The position numbers and the translations under genes are program-made. Positions 1-8,549 of a stretch of DNA of 64,000 nucleotides are shown here, piece by piece. A model generated the notes under the pieces. It made no database searches, was not told the DNA's origin, and worked only from the letters and a program-made list of their open reading frames with translations. How positions within the stretch are numbered: position 1 is the first letter of the stretch; every line of letters begins with the position of its first letter. Source of the DNA: DATMER01 sp035536935 (GTDB lineage Bacteria > Acidobacteriota > Thermoanaerobaculia > Multivoradales > UBA5704). The stretch lies in the NCBI GenBank assembly GCA_035536935.1, contig DATLNC010000058.1, positions 24,546 through 88,545 on the forward strand. The letters run 5' to 3'.

Positions 1-1062
1 GCCACCCGGGAGCCGCTCGTCCATGATGTCGCCAGAGTGCGGACCCGCGCCGGGCAGCCGCCCTACCGGGAGGCTCTCCTCCGGACATGGGGGGTGGGAG
101 GAGTCGAGGGTTTCTACAGTGGCTATATCGCCTCTCCGGAGCTGGCTCGGGCCGTAGCAGCCCGCCCGCGCGCCCGGCTCAACACGGACGACCTGCCCAT
201 CCTGGAGTTCGGCTTCGCCCGCAACCTGGGCCGGTCCGGGCTCTTCCACGTGGAAGAGCTGGTGTCGCTGGTGCGCTCCCGTGGAGAGGACCGTCCCCTG
301 GGAGCCTCCCTCGATTGGGGGCTCGTGGGCGAGCTGCGCCAGGCGCGCAGCCTCTTCTGGGGAGATTCCATCCATGGAGAGGGGAGGGATCCGGAGGCGG
401 AATCGAGGCGGCTCGCTCGGGTGGCGTACTCGGACGTCGATCTGAAGTCGGCCTGCGGGCACTGGTTCGCCCAGTCCGCGGCTCCGTTCACCTATCCCGA
501 CCTCCTCCTGACCTCCGAATGCCTGGCCGGGACAGGAGATCCCCGCGCGCCGGAGCACGCCGCACGGATGCGCGAAATGAATCCGGTGGATGCCGACCTG
601 ATCCTCGCCATCTGGCACGACAAGGCGGATCGCACGCCGGAGGCGGTCCGTCACCTGGTGGCTGCGTTCGAAGGAGCGCGGCGCAATCCCTGGCCTTCGA
701 TCCCGTTGCTGGAGCGGGTGCTGGAGTTCGCTTCCGAGATCGCCACCCGCGACCCGGACGCCGCCAGGACGATCTTCAAGGCCCTGGCCGAGCCCTTCGC
801 GGTGGGCATGGCCGATCAGACGCGGCTGCGCCAGCGGCTGGCGCTGACCTGGCTGTTGAGAGATGGTTGCGTCGAGGCCCTGGCGCCTTTCGAGCCGAGC
901 CCTCCCTGGGAAGACCTGTTCCTCGCCCAGCGCGCCCGGTGCTACCGCGAGGCGCACCATCCGCTCGCCGGCCGCGCCCGCTCCGATCTCGAGGAGTACA
1001 TGAAGAACGCCCCGCCGCGGTTGGAGAGGGCGTTTCCTCCGCCGCTCTCTTCAGCCGACTAG
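1..1062 (+). CDS. Spermidine-synthase-like membrane protein, C-terminal part (5' truncated by window)
   Basis: The frame is open from base 1, so the true start lies outside the window; 353 residues are visible. Near residue 60 it has the segment LNTDDLPILEFGFARNLGR, which resembles the N-T-D-D-x-P-x-L-E-F motif that closes the catalytic domain of spermidine-synthase-like proteins, often fused to a multi-pass membrane domain. The remaining 270 residues are helical and tetratricopeptide-like (DPRAPEHAARMREMNPVDADLIL), as in the long C-terminal tails of this fused family. The family transfers aminopropyl groups or is catalytically divergent; the substrate cannot be read from this fragment. It ends convergently, overlapping the last 12 bases of the thioredoxin gene on the other strand. 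Confidence 0.6.
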   Translation, partial: ATREPLVHDVARVRTRAGQPPYREALLRTWGVGGVEGFYSGYIASPELARAVAARPRARLNTDDLPILEFGFARNLGRSGLFHVEELVSLVRSRGEDRPLGASLDWGLVGELRQARSLFWGDSIHGEGRDPEAESRRLARVAYSDVDLKSACGHWFAQSAAPFTYPDLLLTSECLAGTGDPRAPEHAARMREMNPVDADLILAIWHDKADRTPEAVRHLVAAFEGARRNPWPSIPLLERVLEFASEIATRDPDAARTIFKALAEPFAVGMADQTRLRQRLALTWLLRDGCVEALAPFEPSPPWEDLFLAQRARCYREAHHPLAGRARSDLEEYMKNAPPRLERAFPPPLSSAD

Positions 1063-1713
1063 CCTGGCTACGGCCTGCTCGACCTCTTTCATATCCACCT
1101 TCCCCAGCCACTGCTGGACGATCCGTCCTTCTGCATCGATGAGAAAGACGGCGGGGATCGCCCGCACGTGGAAGACGGACCAGGCGGGGGTCGCGGTGGC
1201 GTCCAGGTAGACGGGGTAGGCGAGCTTCTTCTTCTGGGCGAACTTCCTGGCCTTGGGGTGCTCCTCGTCGATCGAGATGCCCACGACGGAGAAGCCCTTG
1301 GCGGCGTGCCGCTGGTGGAGCTTCTGGAGCTCCGGCATGGCACTGACGCAGGGAGCGCACCACGTAGCCCAGAAGTCCAGGAGGACGGGCTTGCCGGAGG
1401 CGAAGGACGTGAACGGGACCTCCTTGCCATCCAGCGTCTTGACGGTGAAAGCGGGAACCGGCCGGGGCAGGACAGGGGGGATGTACGCTTCCGGGTAGGA
1501 GTCGAATGCCGTCTTGCATTTCTCCGAGCAGAACCCGTAGGTCTGCCCCTTGTAGACGCTGCTCGCCTTGACCGGCTCAGGCTTCGCCTCTCCCTCATGG
1601 ACTTTGCAAACGGGGCAGAGGCCCTCTTTCGGCGTGTCGGCCGCTTTTTCGGCGGCATGCCCGATAACAGCTAGCAGGGTCAGAATCAGGAACAGAGCGG
1701 CTCGCGTTCTCAT
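1051..1713 (-). CDS. Secreted YHS-domain/thioredoxin-like (TlpA/ResA type) thiol-disulfide oxidoreductase
   Basis: A 220-residue exported protein. The start is the ATG at 1713, which gives a clean signal peptide (MRTRAALFLILTLLAVIGHA). Residues about 30-75 hold a small metal-binding module (CPVC and later FCSEKCKTAFDSYPEAY, typical of YHS/TRASH domains). Residues about 85-215 are a TlpA/ResA-like redoxin with the active site WCAPC and the cis-proline segment AIPAVFLID. It probably reduces or metallates envelope proteins such as cytochromes or copper proteins. It starts 1 nt after the stop of the upstream minus-strand gene, so the two are cotranscribed. The fusion of a TRASH-type metal site to a thioredoxin suggests a role in copper or haem-protein maturation (inference). 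Confidence 0.85.
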   Translation of the reverse strand: MRTRAALFLILTLLAVIGHAAEKAADTPKEGLCPVCKVHEGEAKPEPVKASSVYKGQTYGFCSEKCKTAFDSYPEAYIPPVLPRPVPAFTVKTLDGKEVPFTSFASGKPVLLDFWATWCAPCVSAMPELQKLHQRHAAKGFSVVGISIDEEHPKARKFAQKKKLAYPVYLDATATPAWSVFHVRAIPAVFLIDAEGRIVQQWLGKVDMKEVEQAVARLVG

Positions 1714-1714
1714 C

Positions 1715-2344
1715 TCAAAACCCCATGTTGAAGGAGATGCCCACCTCTTCGAGCCAGGCCCAGATGAGGGACACTCCGTAACGTTCACGGCTGAAGTTGA
1801 GCAGCAGGTGCGACCGCTGCCCGTCGTACATCGGCTGCAACGAAAGCCCTTGGCCCAGCTCCACTTGCGCTCCGAAGGGGATATTGAGCGCTCCATCCCA
1901 CTCCGAGTAGTTCAGGCTCGCATAAGCCGAGACAGGCCACGTGGGATGGTGCTTGGCCGCCGTCAGATAGTACGACTGCGTCCCCTCGGGCGACCCGATC
2001 CGGTCCGAGCTCGTGCCCAGGAACAGGGCCGGGCGGCGGTCCGCTTCCGTGAGGAGGAACCAGGTGAGGAGCGGGCCCAATTCCCCGGCATCCGGGTTGT
2101 ACTCGATCCCCACCTGAAGCCTGGGGGTCACGCTGTAGTTCAGGGTGGACCGCCAGCGCGGACGCTCCAGCTCCGTGTTGACGAAGCGCGCCGAGAAGGT
2201 CCACCTGGTATCCAAGCCGCTCCCCCGGAGCGGCGCACCCTCGCCGGGTCAGCCGCTTCACGTCGGCGCCGAGGAGGGTGGGCCCGCCTGGCCCAGGACC
2301 GAGACAGGGAGCAGCAGGAAAAGGAGGAGGAGAGAGCCTCTCAT
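1715..2344 (-). pseudogene. Exported beta-barrel-like protein, broken between signal peptide and body
   Basis: The ATG at 2344 begins a good signal peptide (MRGSLLLLFLLLPVSVLGQA), but the same frame then meets TGA codons near 2260 and 2251 before reopening at about 2215. From there 166 residues rich in alternating aromatic/polar strands follow (NYSVTPRLQVGIEYNPDAG, SHLLLNFSRERYGVSLIW), ending in a terminal Phe as outer-membrane barrel strands do. Another frame across the gap reads LLGADVKRLTRR, so two compensating frameshifts would join the parts. Either the gene is decayed or the assembly has indels here. The downstream thioredoxin gene follows after one base. Family not identified. Confidence 0.5.
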
Positions 2345-2449
2345 GGCTAACAGGATATACGTCATCACCCGCTCCTTGACCCCTACCCGCCGAACTTTAT
2401 ACGCTCAGCCTTCGGCCAGGCTGAGGCCAGGAGAGGATAGGTCTATCAG

Positions 2450-3310
2450 ATGGAGTCCATTCGGACGATTGGAGTGATCGGCGCGGGCACCATGGGGCAT
2501 GGAATCGCCCAGGTAGCGGCGCAGAGCGGGTATGACGTGCTGCTGGTCGACGTGGCGCCCCAGGCGCTGGAGCGCGGCGTTTCCCAGATCGGCAAGGGAT
2601 TGGAGCGCTTGGTGAGCAAGGGCAAGCTCGCGGCCGAGGAGCGCGACCAGGCCCTCTCCCGCCTCTCCTCCCATGGCGAGCTCGCCGCTCTCGACCGCGC
2701 CGACCTCGTAGTCGAGGCGGTCGTCGAGAAGCTGGAGGTCAAGCGCTCGGTCTTCACCGAGCTCGACCGTATCTGCCCGCCGCACACGATCCTCTCGTCC
2801 AACACCAGCTCGATCTCCATCACCAAGATCGCTGCCTCCACTTCGCGGCCCGGCAAGGTGATCGGTATGCACTTCATGAACCCGGTGCCCATGATGCAGC
2901 TCGTGGAGATCATCCGCGGCCTCGCCACCGATCAGGAGACCTACGACGCCGTGGAGGCCGCGTCGCGCAGGATGGGCAAGACGCCGGTCGAGGTCCACGA
3001 CGCGCCGGGGTTCGTCTCCAACCGCGTCCTCATGCCGATGATCAACGAGGCGGTCTATTGCCTCTACGAGGGGGTCGGGAAGGCCGAGGCGATCGACCAG
3101 GTTATGAAGCTAGGAATGAACCATCCGATGGGTCCGCTGGCCTTGGCCGACCTGATCGGTCTGGACGTCTGTCTCGATATCCTGCGGGTGCTCTCCGACG
3201 GCTTCGGCGATCCGAAGTACCGTCCTTGCCCGCTGCTGGTCAAGATGGTGGACGCCGGCTACTTGGGCCGTAAGTCCGGCCGGGGATTTTATGCGTACGA
3301 TGGGTCCTGA
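2450..3310 (+). CDS. hbd: 3-hydroxybutyryl-CoA dehydrogenase
   Basis: A 286-residue enzyme of the 3-hydroxyacyl-CoA dehydrogenase family, the usual length for the monofunctional form. It carries the Rossmann NAD signature IGVIGAGTMGHGIAQ at residues 7-21, the catalytic-histidine segment GMHFMNPVPMM near residue 140, and the C-terminal dimerisation signature DAPGFVSNRVLMPMINEA. It interconverts 3-hydroxybutyryl-CoA and acetoacetyl-CoA in the cytoplasm, in fatty-acid oxidation or butyrate/polyhydroxyalkanoate metabolism. No thiolase or crotonase lies next to it. The TPR gene begins 37 nt after its stop on the same strand, so cotranscription is possible. Strong family match. Confidence 0.95.
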   Translation: MESIRTIGVIGAGTMGHGIAQVAAQSGYDVLLVDVAPQALERGVSQIGKGLERLVSKGKLAAEERDQALSRLSSHGELAALDRADLVVEAVVEKLEVKRSVFTELDRICPPHTILSSNTSSISITKIAASTSRPGKVIGMHFMNPVPMMQLVEIIRGLATDQETYDAVEAASRRMGKTPVEVHDAPGFVSNRVLMPMINEAVYCLYEGVGKAEAIDQVMKLGMNHPMGPLALADLIGLDVCLDILRVLSDGFGDPKYRPCPLLVKMVDAGYLGRKSGRGFYAYDGS

Positions 3311-3347
3311 CGCGTTCGCTTCCGGCCACGGGCCGGAAGACCGCAGC

Positions 3348-5192
3348 ATGTACTGCCAGGTCTGCGGCGCTCCCAACCGGGACGACCACGAGTATTGCGT
3401 CCGCTGCCATCAGAAGCTGCTGGTGGTCTCGGGGGCTCTGCGCGACGAGGACGAGTACGAGGAGGCCACCGGGGAGGAGAGCTTCTCGTTCGACGAGCAT
3501 CTCCTGGAGCGGATCTCGATCCTGGAGGAGGCAGTCAAGCGCACCGCCGAAACCGTTCGCCAGGTCCTCGGCGCCCTGCACAAGCAGGAGAAAAACATCC
3601 TCATCAACCAGACCGGCCTCTCGGCTCTGCGCGAGCTGCTGGAGCAGAAGCACTACATCGGCTGGGAGGAGTGGAGCGAGCTCTGGGAGTCCAAGATGGA
3701 CTACCAGCTCCTCGCCCTGGAGAAGCGCGAGCGCTTCCTCTCGATCAAGGAACGGATAGCCGCGCTCCACCACGGCGAGAAGCGCAAGGTGTTCCTCCAG
3801 CACCTGGAGGACGCCGAGTACGCCCTGTTCGCCTTCGACATCGAGCGCGCCGTCGGCGCCCTGGAGTCCGCCTTCAAGCTGGACCGGGAGAACTACGAGC
3901 TCGCCTACTTCCTCGGCGAGACCCACTTCAACGAGGGGGACACGGCCCAGGCCCTGACCTTCTTCAGCCACGTGCTGGACGTCAAGGCCGATCACTACGA
4001 GGGGCTGGTCTACAGCGGGGTCATCTACTACGAGCGCGGCGACCACGACCGCGCCGAGGATTATCTGAAGCGCGCCATCGCGCTCTATCCCGAGAGCTTC
4101 CTGCCCCACTTCAGCCTCGGCGCCGTCTACGCCGGCCAGGGGAATCTTGCCAAAGCCGTGCTCTTCCTGGAGCGGGCGGTGCAGGTCGATCCGGTGCCGC
4201 AGGCCCTCTACCTGCTCGGGAGCTGCTACTACGAGATGGGCAAGCTCTCGCTCGCCGTCCACTACCTGCAGGAGGCGGTGCGCCACGATCCCGCGTTCGA
4301 GGAGGCGCACCACCTGCTCGGGCTGGCCTATCTCGACCGCCACTGGACGCGCAAGGCGCTCGAGTCGTTCCGCCAGGCGCAGCGGCTCAATCCCAAGAAG
4401 CTGCAGTATCAGGATCTGGTGCGCTACCTCTCGGGCGCCGCGGGCTCGCCGCTTCCCGGAGTGAGCGGCGAGGCCGAGTCCTGGTTCAAGAAGGGCGAGG
4501 AGTTCCTCGCCCGCGAGAACCTGAAGCAGGCGCACGCCTGCTACCGCCGCGCGCTCTCCATCGAACCGGACAACCCGACGCTGCTGATGTCCTACGCGCT
4601 CCTCTGCCTGCACCTGAACCGCAACCAGGAGATCGAGGCGGTGACGCGCAAGGTGCTGGACTTGAAGCCGGGCGAGATGCTCATGGCGACCGCCTATGCC
4701 ACGCTCATCGAGGCGATGCGCAGCCAGGGCAAGTACCGCGAGGGCAACCGTATCGGCAAGCTGCTGCTCGACGAGGGCAATTCCAATTTTGCCAAGTCGA
4801 TCGCCTACTACGAGATGGCGTACAACCTGGCGGAGATGGAGGAGGACCTGGACGAGGCCCTGGATTTCGCCCGCCAGTCGGTAGAGCTGGCGCCCGACGA
4901 GATCAAGCAGTTCCCGCTCGCGGCGCTCGGCTGGGTGCACTACAAGCGCAAGGAGTTCGACAAGGCGGTGGACTTCCTCGCCCGGTCGAGCGAGCTGGGG
5001 CCGTCCTCCACGACGCTGACGCACCTGGGCATGGCCCTGCTCGCGTCGGGCCAGGAGGACCGGGCGCGCACCGTGCTCGCCCATGCCCGCAACGTGGGCG
5101 AGCGCGGCGAGGCGCTGCAAGAGAAGATGATGGAGTGCATGAAGGATTCGACGCGCCTGATCGAAAGGGCTCGCCGCGGCCAGAGAAAGTAA
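3348..5192 (+). CDS. Zinc-ribbon TPR-repeat protein
   Basis: A 614-residue cytoplasmic protein. The ATG at 3348 is chosen because the protein then opens with a zinc ribbon, CQVCGAPNRDDHEYCVRC (four cysteines). Residues about 40-130 look helical or coiled-coil (EEAVKRTAETVRQVLGALHKQE). From about 150 to the end come repeated tetratricopeptide units (ALTFFSHVLDVKADHYEGLVYSG, KAVLFLERAVQVDPVPQALYLLG and others). TPRs are protein-protein scaffolds; no catalytic motif is visible. It lies between hbd and proS, 21 nt before proS, so it may share their transcript, but that says nothing specific about function. Confidence 0.8.
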   Translation: MYCQVCGAPNRDDHEYCVRCHQKLLVVSGALRDEDEYEEATGEESFSFDEHLLERISILEEAVKRTAETVRQVLGALHKQEKNILINQTGLSALRELLEQKHYIGWEEWSELWESKMDYQLLALEKRERFLSIKERIAALHHGEKRKVFLQHLEDAEYALFAFDIERAVGALESAFKLDRENYELAYFLGETHFNEGDTAQALTFFSHVLDVKADHYEGLVYSGVIYYERGDHDRAEDYLKRAIALYPESFLPHFSLGAVYAGQGNLAKAVLFLERAVQVDPVPQALYLLGSCYYEMGKLSLAVHYLQEAVRHDPAFEEAHHLLGLAYLDRHWTRKALESFRQAQRLNPKKLQYQDLVRYLSGAAGSPLPGVSGEAESWFKKGEEFLARENLKQAHACYRRALSIEPDNPTLLMSYALLCLHLNRNQEIEAVTRKVLDLKPGEMLMATAYATLIEAMRSQGKYREGNRIGKLLLDEGNSNFAKSIAYYEMAYNLAEMEEDLDEALDFARQSVELAPDEIKQFPLAALGWVHYKRKEFDKAVDFLARSSELGPSSTTLTHLGMALLASGQEDRARTVLAHARNVGERGEALQEKMMECMKDSTRLIERARRGQRK

Positions 5193-5213
5193 TAGAGAGA
5201 GACGGGAGAGCGA

Positions 5214-6923
5214 ATGCGCTGGAGCCAGTATTATCTGTTTACAACCCGCGAAGTGCCGAACGACGCGGAGGTGATCAGCCATCAATTGATGGTTCGCGCC
5301 GGAATGATCAAGAAGGTCGCGGCCGGCATCTACGATTACCTGCCGCTCGGCTGGCGGAGCCTCACGAAATTGATGAACATCGTCCGCCGCGAGATGAACG
5401 CGGCCGGCGCGATCGAGCTGATGCTGCCGAACATCCAGCCCGCGGAGCTCTGGCAGGAGTCCGGCCGCTGGCAGCGCTATGGCAAGGAATTGCTGCGTAT
5501 CAAGGACCGTCACGACCGCGAGTTCGTCTTCGGCCCGACCGAGGAGGAAGTGATCACCGACATGGTGCGGCGCGACGTGAAGAGCTACCGCCAGCTCCCG
5601 TTCAACCTGTACCAGATCCAGACCAAGTTCCGCGACGAGATCCGTCCGCGCTTCGGATTGATGCGTGGCCGCGAGTTCATCATGAAGGACGCCTATTCCT
5701 TTGGCGCGAGCCCCGAGAGCCTGAACATCACCTATGAATCGATGCGGAATGCTTATTGCCGGACCTTCGAGGCGTGCAAGCTCGATTACTCGATGGTGGA
5801 GGCGGACGTCGGCACCATCGGCGGCTCGGCTTCCCATGAGTTCATGGTGGTGGCCGACACCGGCGAGAGCGCCGTGGTGCGCTGTCCCGAGTGCGGGTAT
5901 GCCGCGAACGTGGAGAGGGCCGAGACGCGGAATATCTCTGATGAAAAGGCAGAGGGCCGCGAGCCCCAGGAGCTGAAAGAGGTCGCGACGCCCGGCCAGA
6001 AATCGATCGAGGAGGTCTCGAAGTTCCTCGGCATCGAGCCGCGGCAGCTCGTCAAGACCCTGATCTATGAGACGGAAAAAGGTTTCGTGGCGGTCCTGAT
6101 CCGCGGCGACCGCGAGATCAACGAGGTCAAGCTCACGAACCATCTGGACGTCCAGCATCTGGCCCTGGCGAGCGAGGACAAGGTGCGCGAGGTCACCAAG
6201 GCGCCGGTGGGCTTCGCCGGCCCGGTGGGCCTCTCCGGCCTGCGGATCATGGCCGACGAAACGGTCCGCGGCATGGCCAACTTCGCGACCGGAGCCAACA
6301 AGGACGACGCGCACTACACGGGCGTCAACTGGGGACGGGACGCCGAGCTTTCCGAGTTCGCCGACCTGCTGCTCGTGAGCGGCGGCGATCCATGCCCGCG
6401 CTGCGAAGGGACGCTGGAGCTGTTCCGCGGCATCGAGGTCGGGCACATCTTCAAGCTCGGCACCAAGTATTCGGAGAAGCTCGGCTGCAACTTCACCGAC
6501 GAGGACGGCCAGGAGCGGCCCATGATCATGGGCTGCTACGGTCTCGGGATCGGCCGCACCGTGGCCGCCGCGATCGAGCAGAACCATGACGCGGACGGCA
6601 TCATCTGGCCGCGCCCGCTCGCTCCGTTCGAGGTGCTGCTGGCGGCGCTCAACCCGGACGACGGCGAAGTGCGCCGGGTCGCGGAGCAGATCTACGGCCA
6701 GCTCCTGGAGAAGGGCATCGAGGTGCTCTACGACGACCGCGACGAGCGGCCGGGCGTGAAGTTCAAGGACGCGGACCTCGTCGGTTTCCCGGTGCGGGTG
6801 GTCGTGGGAGCCAAGTCCCTGGCCGACGGCAAGGTCGAGGTCTCGCTACGGCGCGACCGGCAGAAGCAGCTCGTGCCCATTGTGGAGGCGGTGCCGAGAG
6901 TGATGGAGCTGCTCGGGGAGTAG
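5214..6923 (+). CDS. proS: Prolyl-tRNA synthetase (bacterial type with editing insertion)
   Basis: The protein has 569 residues, the normal length of bacterial-type ProRS. The class II core is at the N-terminus (VRAGMIKKVAAGIYDYLPLGWR; motif 2 region FRDEIRPRFGLMRGREFIMKDAYSF). A YbaK-like editing insertion occupies about residues 225-400, motif 3 is in GCYGLGIGRTVAAAIEQNHD, and the anticodon-binding domain fills the last 110 residues. It charges tRNA-Pro and the insertion deacylates Ala-tRNA-Pro. The ATG at 5214 follows a GAGAGACGGGAGAG purine stretch that can serve as ribosome binding site. Confidence 0.97.
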   Translation: MRWSQYYLFTTREVPNDAEVISHQLMVRAGMIKKVAAGIYDYLPLGWRSLTKLMNIVRREMNAAGAIELMLPNIQPAELWQESGRWQRYGKELLRIKDRHDREFVFGPTEEEVITDMVRRDVKSYRQLPFNLYQIQTKFRDEIRPRFGLMRGREFIMKDAYSFGASPESLNITYESMRNAYCRTFEACKLDYSMVEADVGTIGGSASHEFMVVADTGESAVVRCPECGYAANVERAETRNISDEKAEGREPQELKEVATPGQKSIEEVSKFLGIEPRQLVKTLIYETEKGFVAVLIRGDREINEVKLTNHLDVQHLALASEDKVREVTKAPVGFAGPVGLSGLRIMADETVRGMANFATGANKDDAHYTGVNWGRDAELSEFADLLLVSGGDPCPRCEGTLELFRGIEVGHIFKLGTKYSEKLGCNFTDEDGQERPMIMGCYGLGIGRTVAAAIEQNHDADGIIWPRPLAPFEVLLAALNPDDGEVRRVAEQIYGQLLEKGIEVLYDDRDERPGVKFKDADLVGFPVRVVVGAKSLADGKVEVSLRRDRQKQLVPIVEAVPRVMELLGE

Positions 6924-6938
6924 CCGGCGTCGAGGGTG

Positions 6939-6944
6939 TATACT
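6939..6944 (+). promoter_or_regulatory. -10 hexamer TATACT of the toxin-antitoxin operon (leaderless start)
   Basis: TATACT ends 7 nt before the ATG at 6952, so transcription would begin at or next to the A of the start codon. No Shine-Dalgarno sequence is present. The same geometry recurs at several other genes in the window. Confidence 0.5.
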
Positions 6945-6951
6945 TAGGCGT

Positions 6952-7200
6952 ATGGCCCGCATGCAAGTCTACCTCCCCGACGATTTGTACCAACAGGTGA
7001 AGGCCCGTGGTCTACCGGCCTCGGAGCTGCTTCAGAAGGCTGTGCGGGCGGAGCTGCGCCGGCTGGAATTGCTCACCGAAACCGACCGCTACGTTGCGGA
7101 TCTGGTCACTGAGGTGGGGCCACCCACCGCAGCTCAGCGCACACGCGCCTCCGCCGTCGCGCGGCGGCTTGCGCGACGACCCACCCGTCAGGTGGGTTGA
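6952..7200 (+). CDS. Antitoxin of a VapBC-type module
   Basis: An 82-residue protein whose first 40 residues (MARMQVYLPDDLYQQVKARGLPASELLQKAVRAELRR) look like a ribbon-helix-helix DNA-binding fold: a short strand, then two helices. The basic, disordered tail would wrap the toxin. It overlaps the following PIN-domain gene by 4 nt (TTGA), the standard arrangement of antitoxin then toxin. It would bind the toxin and autorepress the operon promoter. The family call rests on fold pattern and context, not on a specific signature. Confidence 0.7.
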   Translation: MARMQVYLPDDLYQQVKARGLPASELLQKAVRAELRRLELLTETDRYVADLVTEVGPPTAAQRTRASAVARRLARRPTRQVG

Positions 7201-7586
7201 TCGCCGTGCTGGTTCTCGATTCGGGTGGAGTCAGCCGTCTGGCAGAGCGATCTCAGCAGACGGCAGCGCTGATCCTGGCGTTTCGCGAAGAGGGTCTGTG
7301 GCCGCCCCTTGTACCCTCCATCGTTCTGGTGGAGTGTTTGCAGGGGCATCCTGGTCGCGACGCTCTCCCGAACAGCTTTCTCAAAACGTGCGACATCGTG
7401 GAGGAGATCGGCGAACCGCTGGCACGGCGAGCTGCGCTGTTGCGGAGGCTGGCACGACGAGGCTCCGCAGTCGATGCGCTCGTAGTCGCCTTGGCCGAAC
7501 CGGGGGGAACGGTGCTCACCTCGGACCTTGGCGATCTAGCCGCCCTCGCTCAATACGCACACGATGTCATCGTGGAGAAGGTCTGA
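7197..7586 (+). CDS. PIN-domain ribonuclease toxin (VapC-like)
   Basis: This 129-residue protein has the length and acidic residues of a PIN domain: Asp in VLVLDSGG near the N-terminus, Glu in VLVECLQ, Asp in AVDALVVALA and Asp in LTSDLGDLAAL. The usual T/S after the first Asp is present (DS). PIN toxins cleave RNA, often initiator tRNA or rRNA, and are held in check by the antitoxin encoded just upstream. The TTG at 7197 overlaps the antitoxin stop; the GTG at 7206 is an equally good start. Confidence 0.8.
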   Translation: MIAVLVLDSGGVSRLAERSQQTAALILAFREEGLWPPLVPSIVLVECLQGHPGRDALPNSFLKTCDIVEEIGEPLARRAALLRRLARRGSAVDALVVALAEPGGTVLTSDLGDLAALAQYAHDVIVEKV

Positions 7587-7709
7587 TTCCGGCCTTCAAA
7601 AAGGCAAACCGCGCACGGAAGATCAGTTCGGGTCCAGAGCGCCGGAGGCCTCGCCGGGCGCTTAAGACTCCATCTGGCGCGGCCGAGTCCGGGTACAATC
7701 CCGCCCCGT

Positions 7710-8549
7710 ATGTCGCACAAGCTGATCGAAAACGTGTCGGACACGGCCCGTTGGGTGGCGTTCTACCGGGCAATGGAGACCGAGCGGCCCGATGCCCTGT
7801 TCCGTGACCCCTGGGCGAAGAAGCTGGCCGGGGAGCGCGGCGAGGCCATCGTGCGCCACATCCCACGCGCTCAGGCCATGGCCTGGGCGCTGATCGTCCG
7901 CACCCAGGTCTTCGACGAGCTGATCCTGCAAGCGGTGCAGCGCGGCGGCGCTACCGTGGTGCTGAACCTCGCGGCCGGCTTCGACACCCGCCCCTACCGC
8001 CTCCCTCTGCCTCCCGCCCTCCGCTGGATCGAGGTCGACCTTCCCGAGCTTCTCGCGCACAAGGAGCGGGAGCTGGCGGGGGACCGCCCGGTCTGCGAGC
8101 TGGAGCGGGTGCGGCTCGATCTGGCCGACGCCGAAGCGCGCCGCGCTCTTTTCGACCGGGTCGGGCGGATGGGGGAGCGGGTGCTGGTCGCCTCGGAGGG
8201 GCTGCTGCTCTATCTCACTCCAGAGCAGGTGGCGCCGCTCGCCGAAGACCTCCACAGGCCGGCGAGCTTCCGCTGGTGGATCACGGACCTGCTGTCTCCC
8301 GCGCTCCGCAAGCGGCTTCATAGAGTCTGGGGCGAGCACCTGGAGGGCGCGAGCTCGCTCTACGAGTTCGCGCCCGAAGAGGGCCCCGACTTCTTCCGCC
8401 CTTACGGCTGGGACGTGGCCGAGTTCCGCCCGGTCTTCGACGAGGCGCGCCGGCTCAAGCGGGAGATGCCCCTGGCCTGGCTCCTCGCCTGGATCGGACG
8501 AAAGGGCTTCGGCAAGGGCGCGGGCGTCGCCCTTCTGGAGCGGAAGTGA
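7710..8549 (+). CDS. SAM-dependent methyltransferase, leucine-carboxyl-methyltransferase-like family
   Basis: A 279-residue methyltransferase of the putative O-methyltransferase family related to leucine carboxyl methyltransferases. Signatures are the SAM-binding segment VVLNLAAGFDTRPYRLPLP (residues about 84-102), the acidic loop WIEVDLPELLAHK, and the SEGLLLYLTPEQV block. It acts in the cytoplasm; the substrate is unknown. A TACAAT hexamer at 7694-7699 lies 10 nt before the ATG with no ribosome binding site, suggesting a leaderless mRNA. The stop overlaps the GTG start of the next gene (GTGA), so the dehydratase-like enzyme is translationally coupled. Confidence 0.85.
   Translation: MSHKLIENVSDTARWVAFYRAMETERPDALFRDPWAKKLAGERGEAIVRHIPRAQAMAWALIVRTQVFDELILQAVQRGGATVVLNLAAGFDTRPYRLPLPPALRWIEVDLPELLAHKERELAGDRPVCELERVRLDLADAEARRALFDRVGRMGERVLVASEGLLLYLTPEQVAPLAEDLHRPASFRWWITDLLSPALRKRLHRVWGEHLEGASSLYEFAPEEGPDFFRPYGWDVAEFRPVFDEARRLKREMPLAWLLAWIGRKGFGKGAGVALLERK

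Noticed and set aside
2249..2262. Selenocysteine codons in the broken barrel gene
   Set aside because: The two TGAs fall in a low-similarity linker with no Cys-containing homologue position and no suitable hairpin.
3240..6587. 1115-codon open frame on the minus strand
   Set aside because: Antisense to the TPR gene and proS; His/Leu/Ala/Val/Gln-rich composition without domains, a typical shadow.
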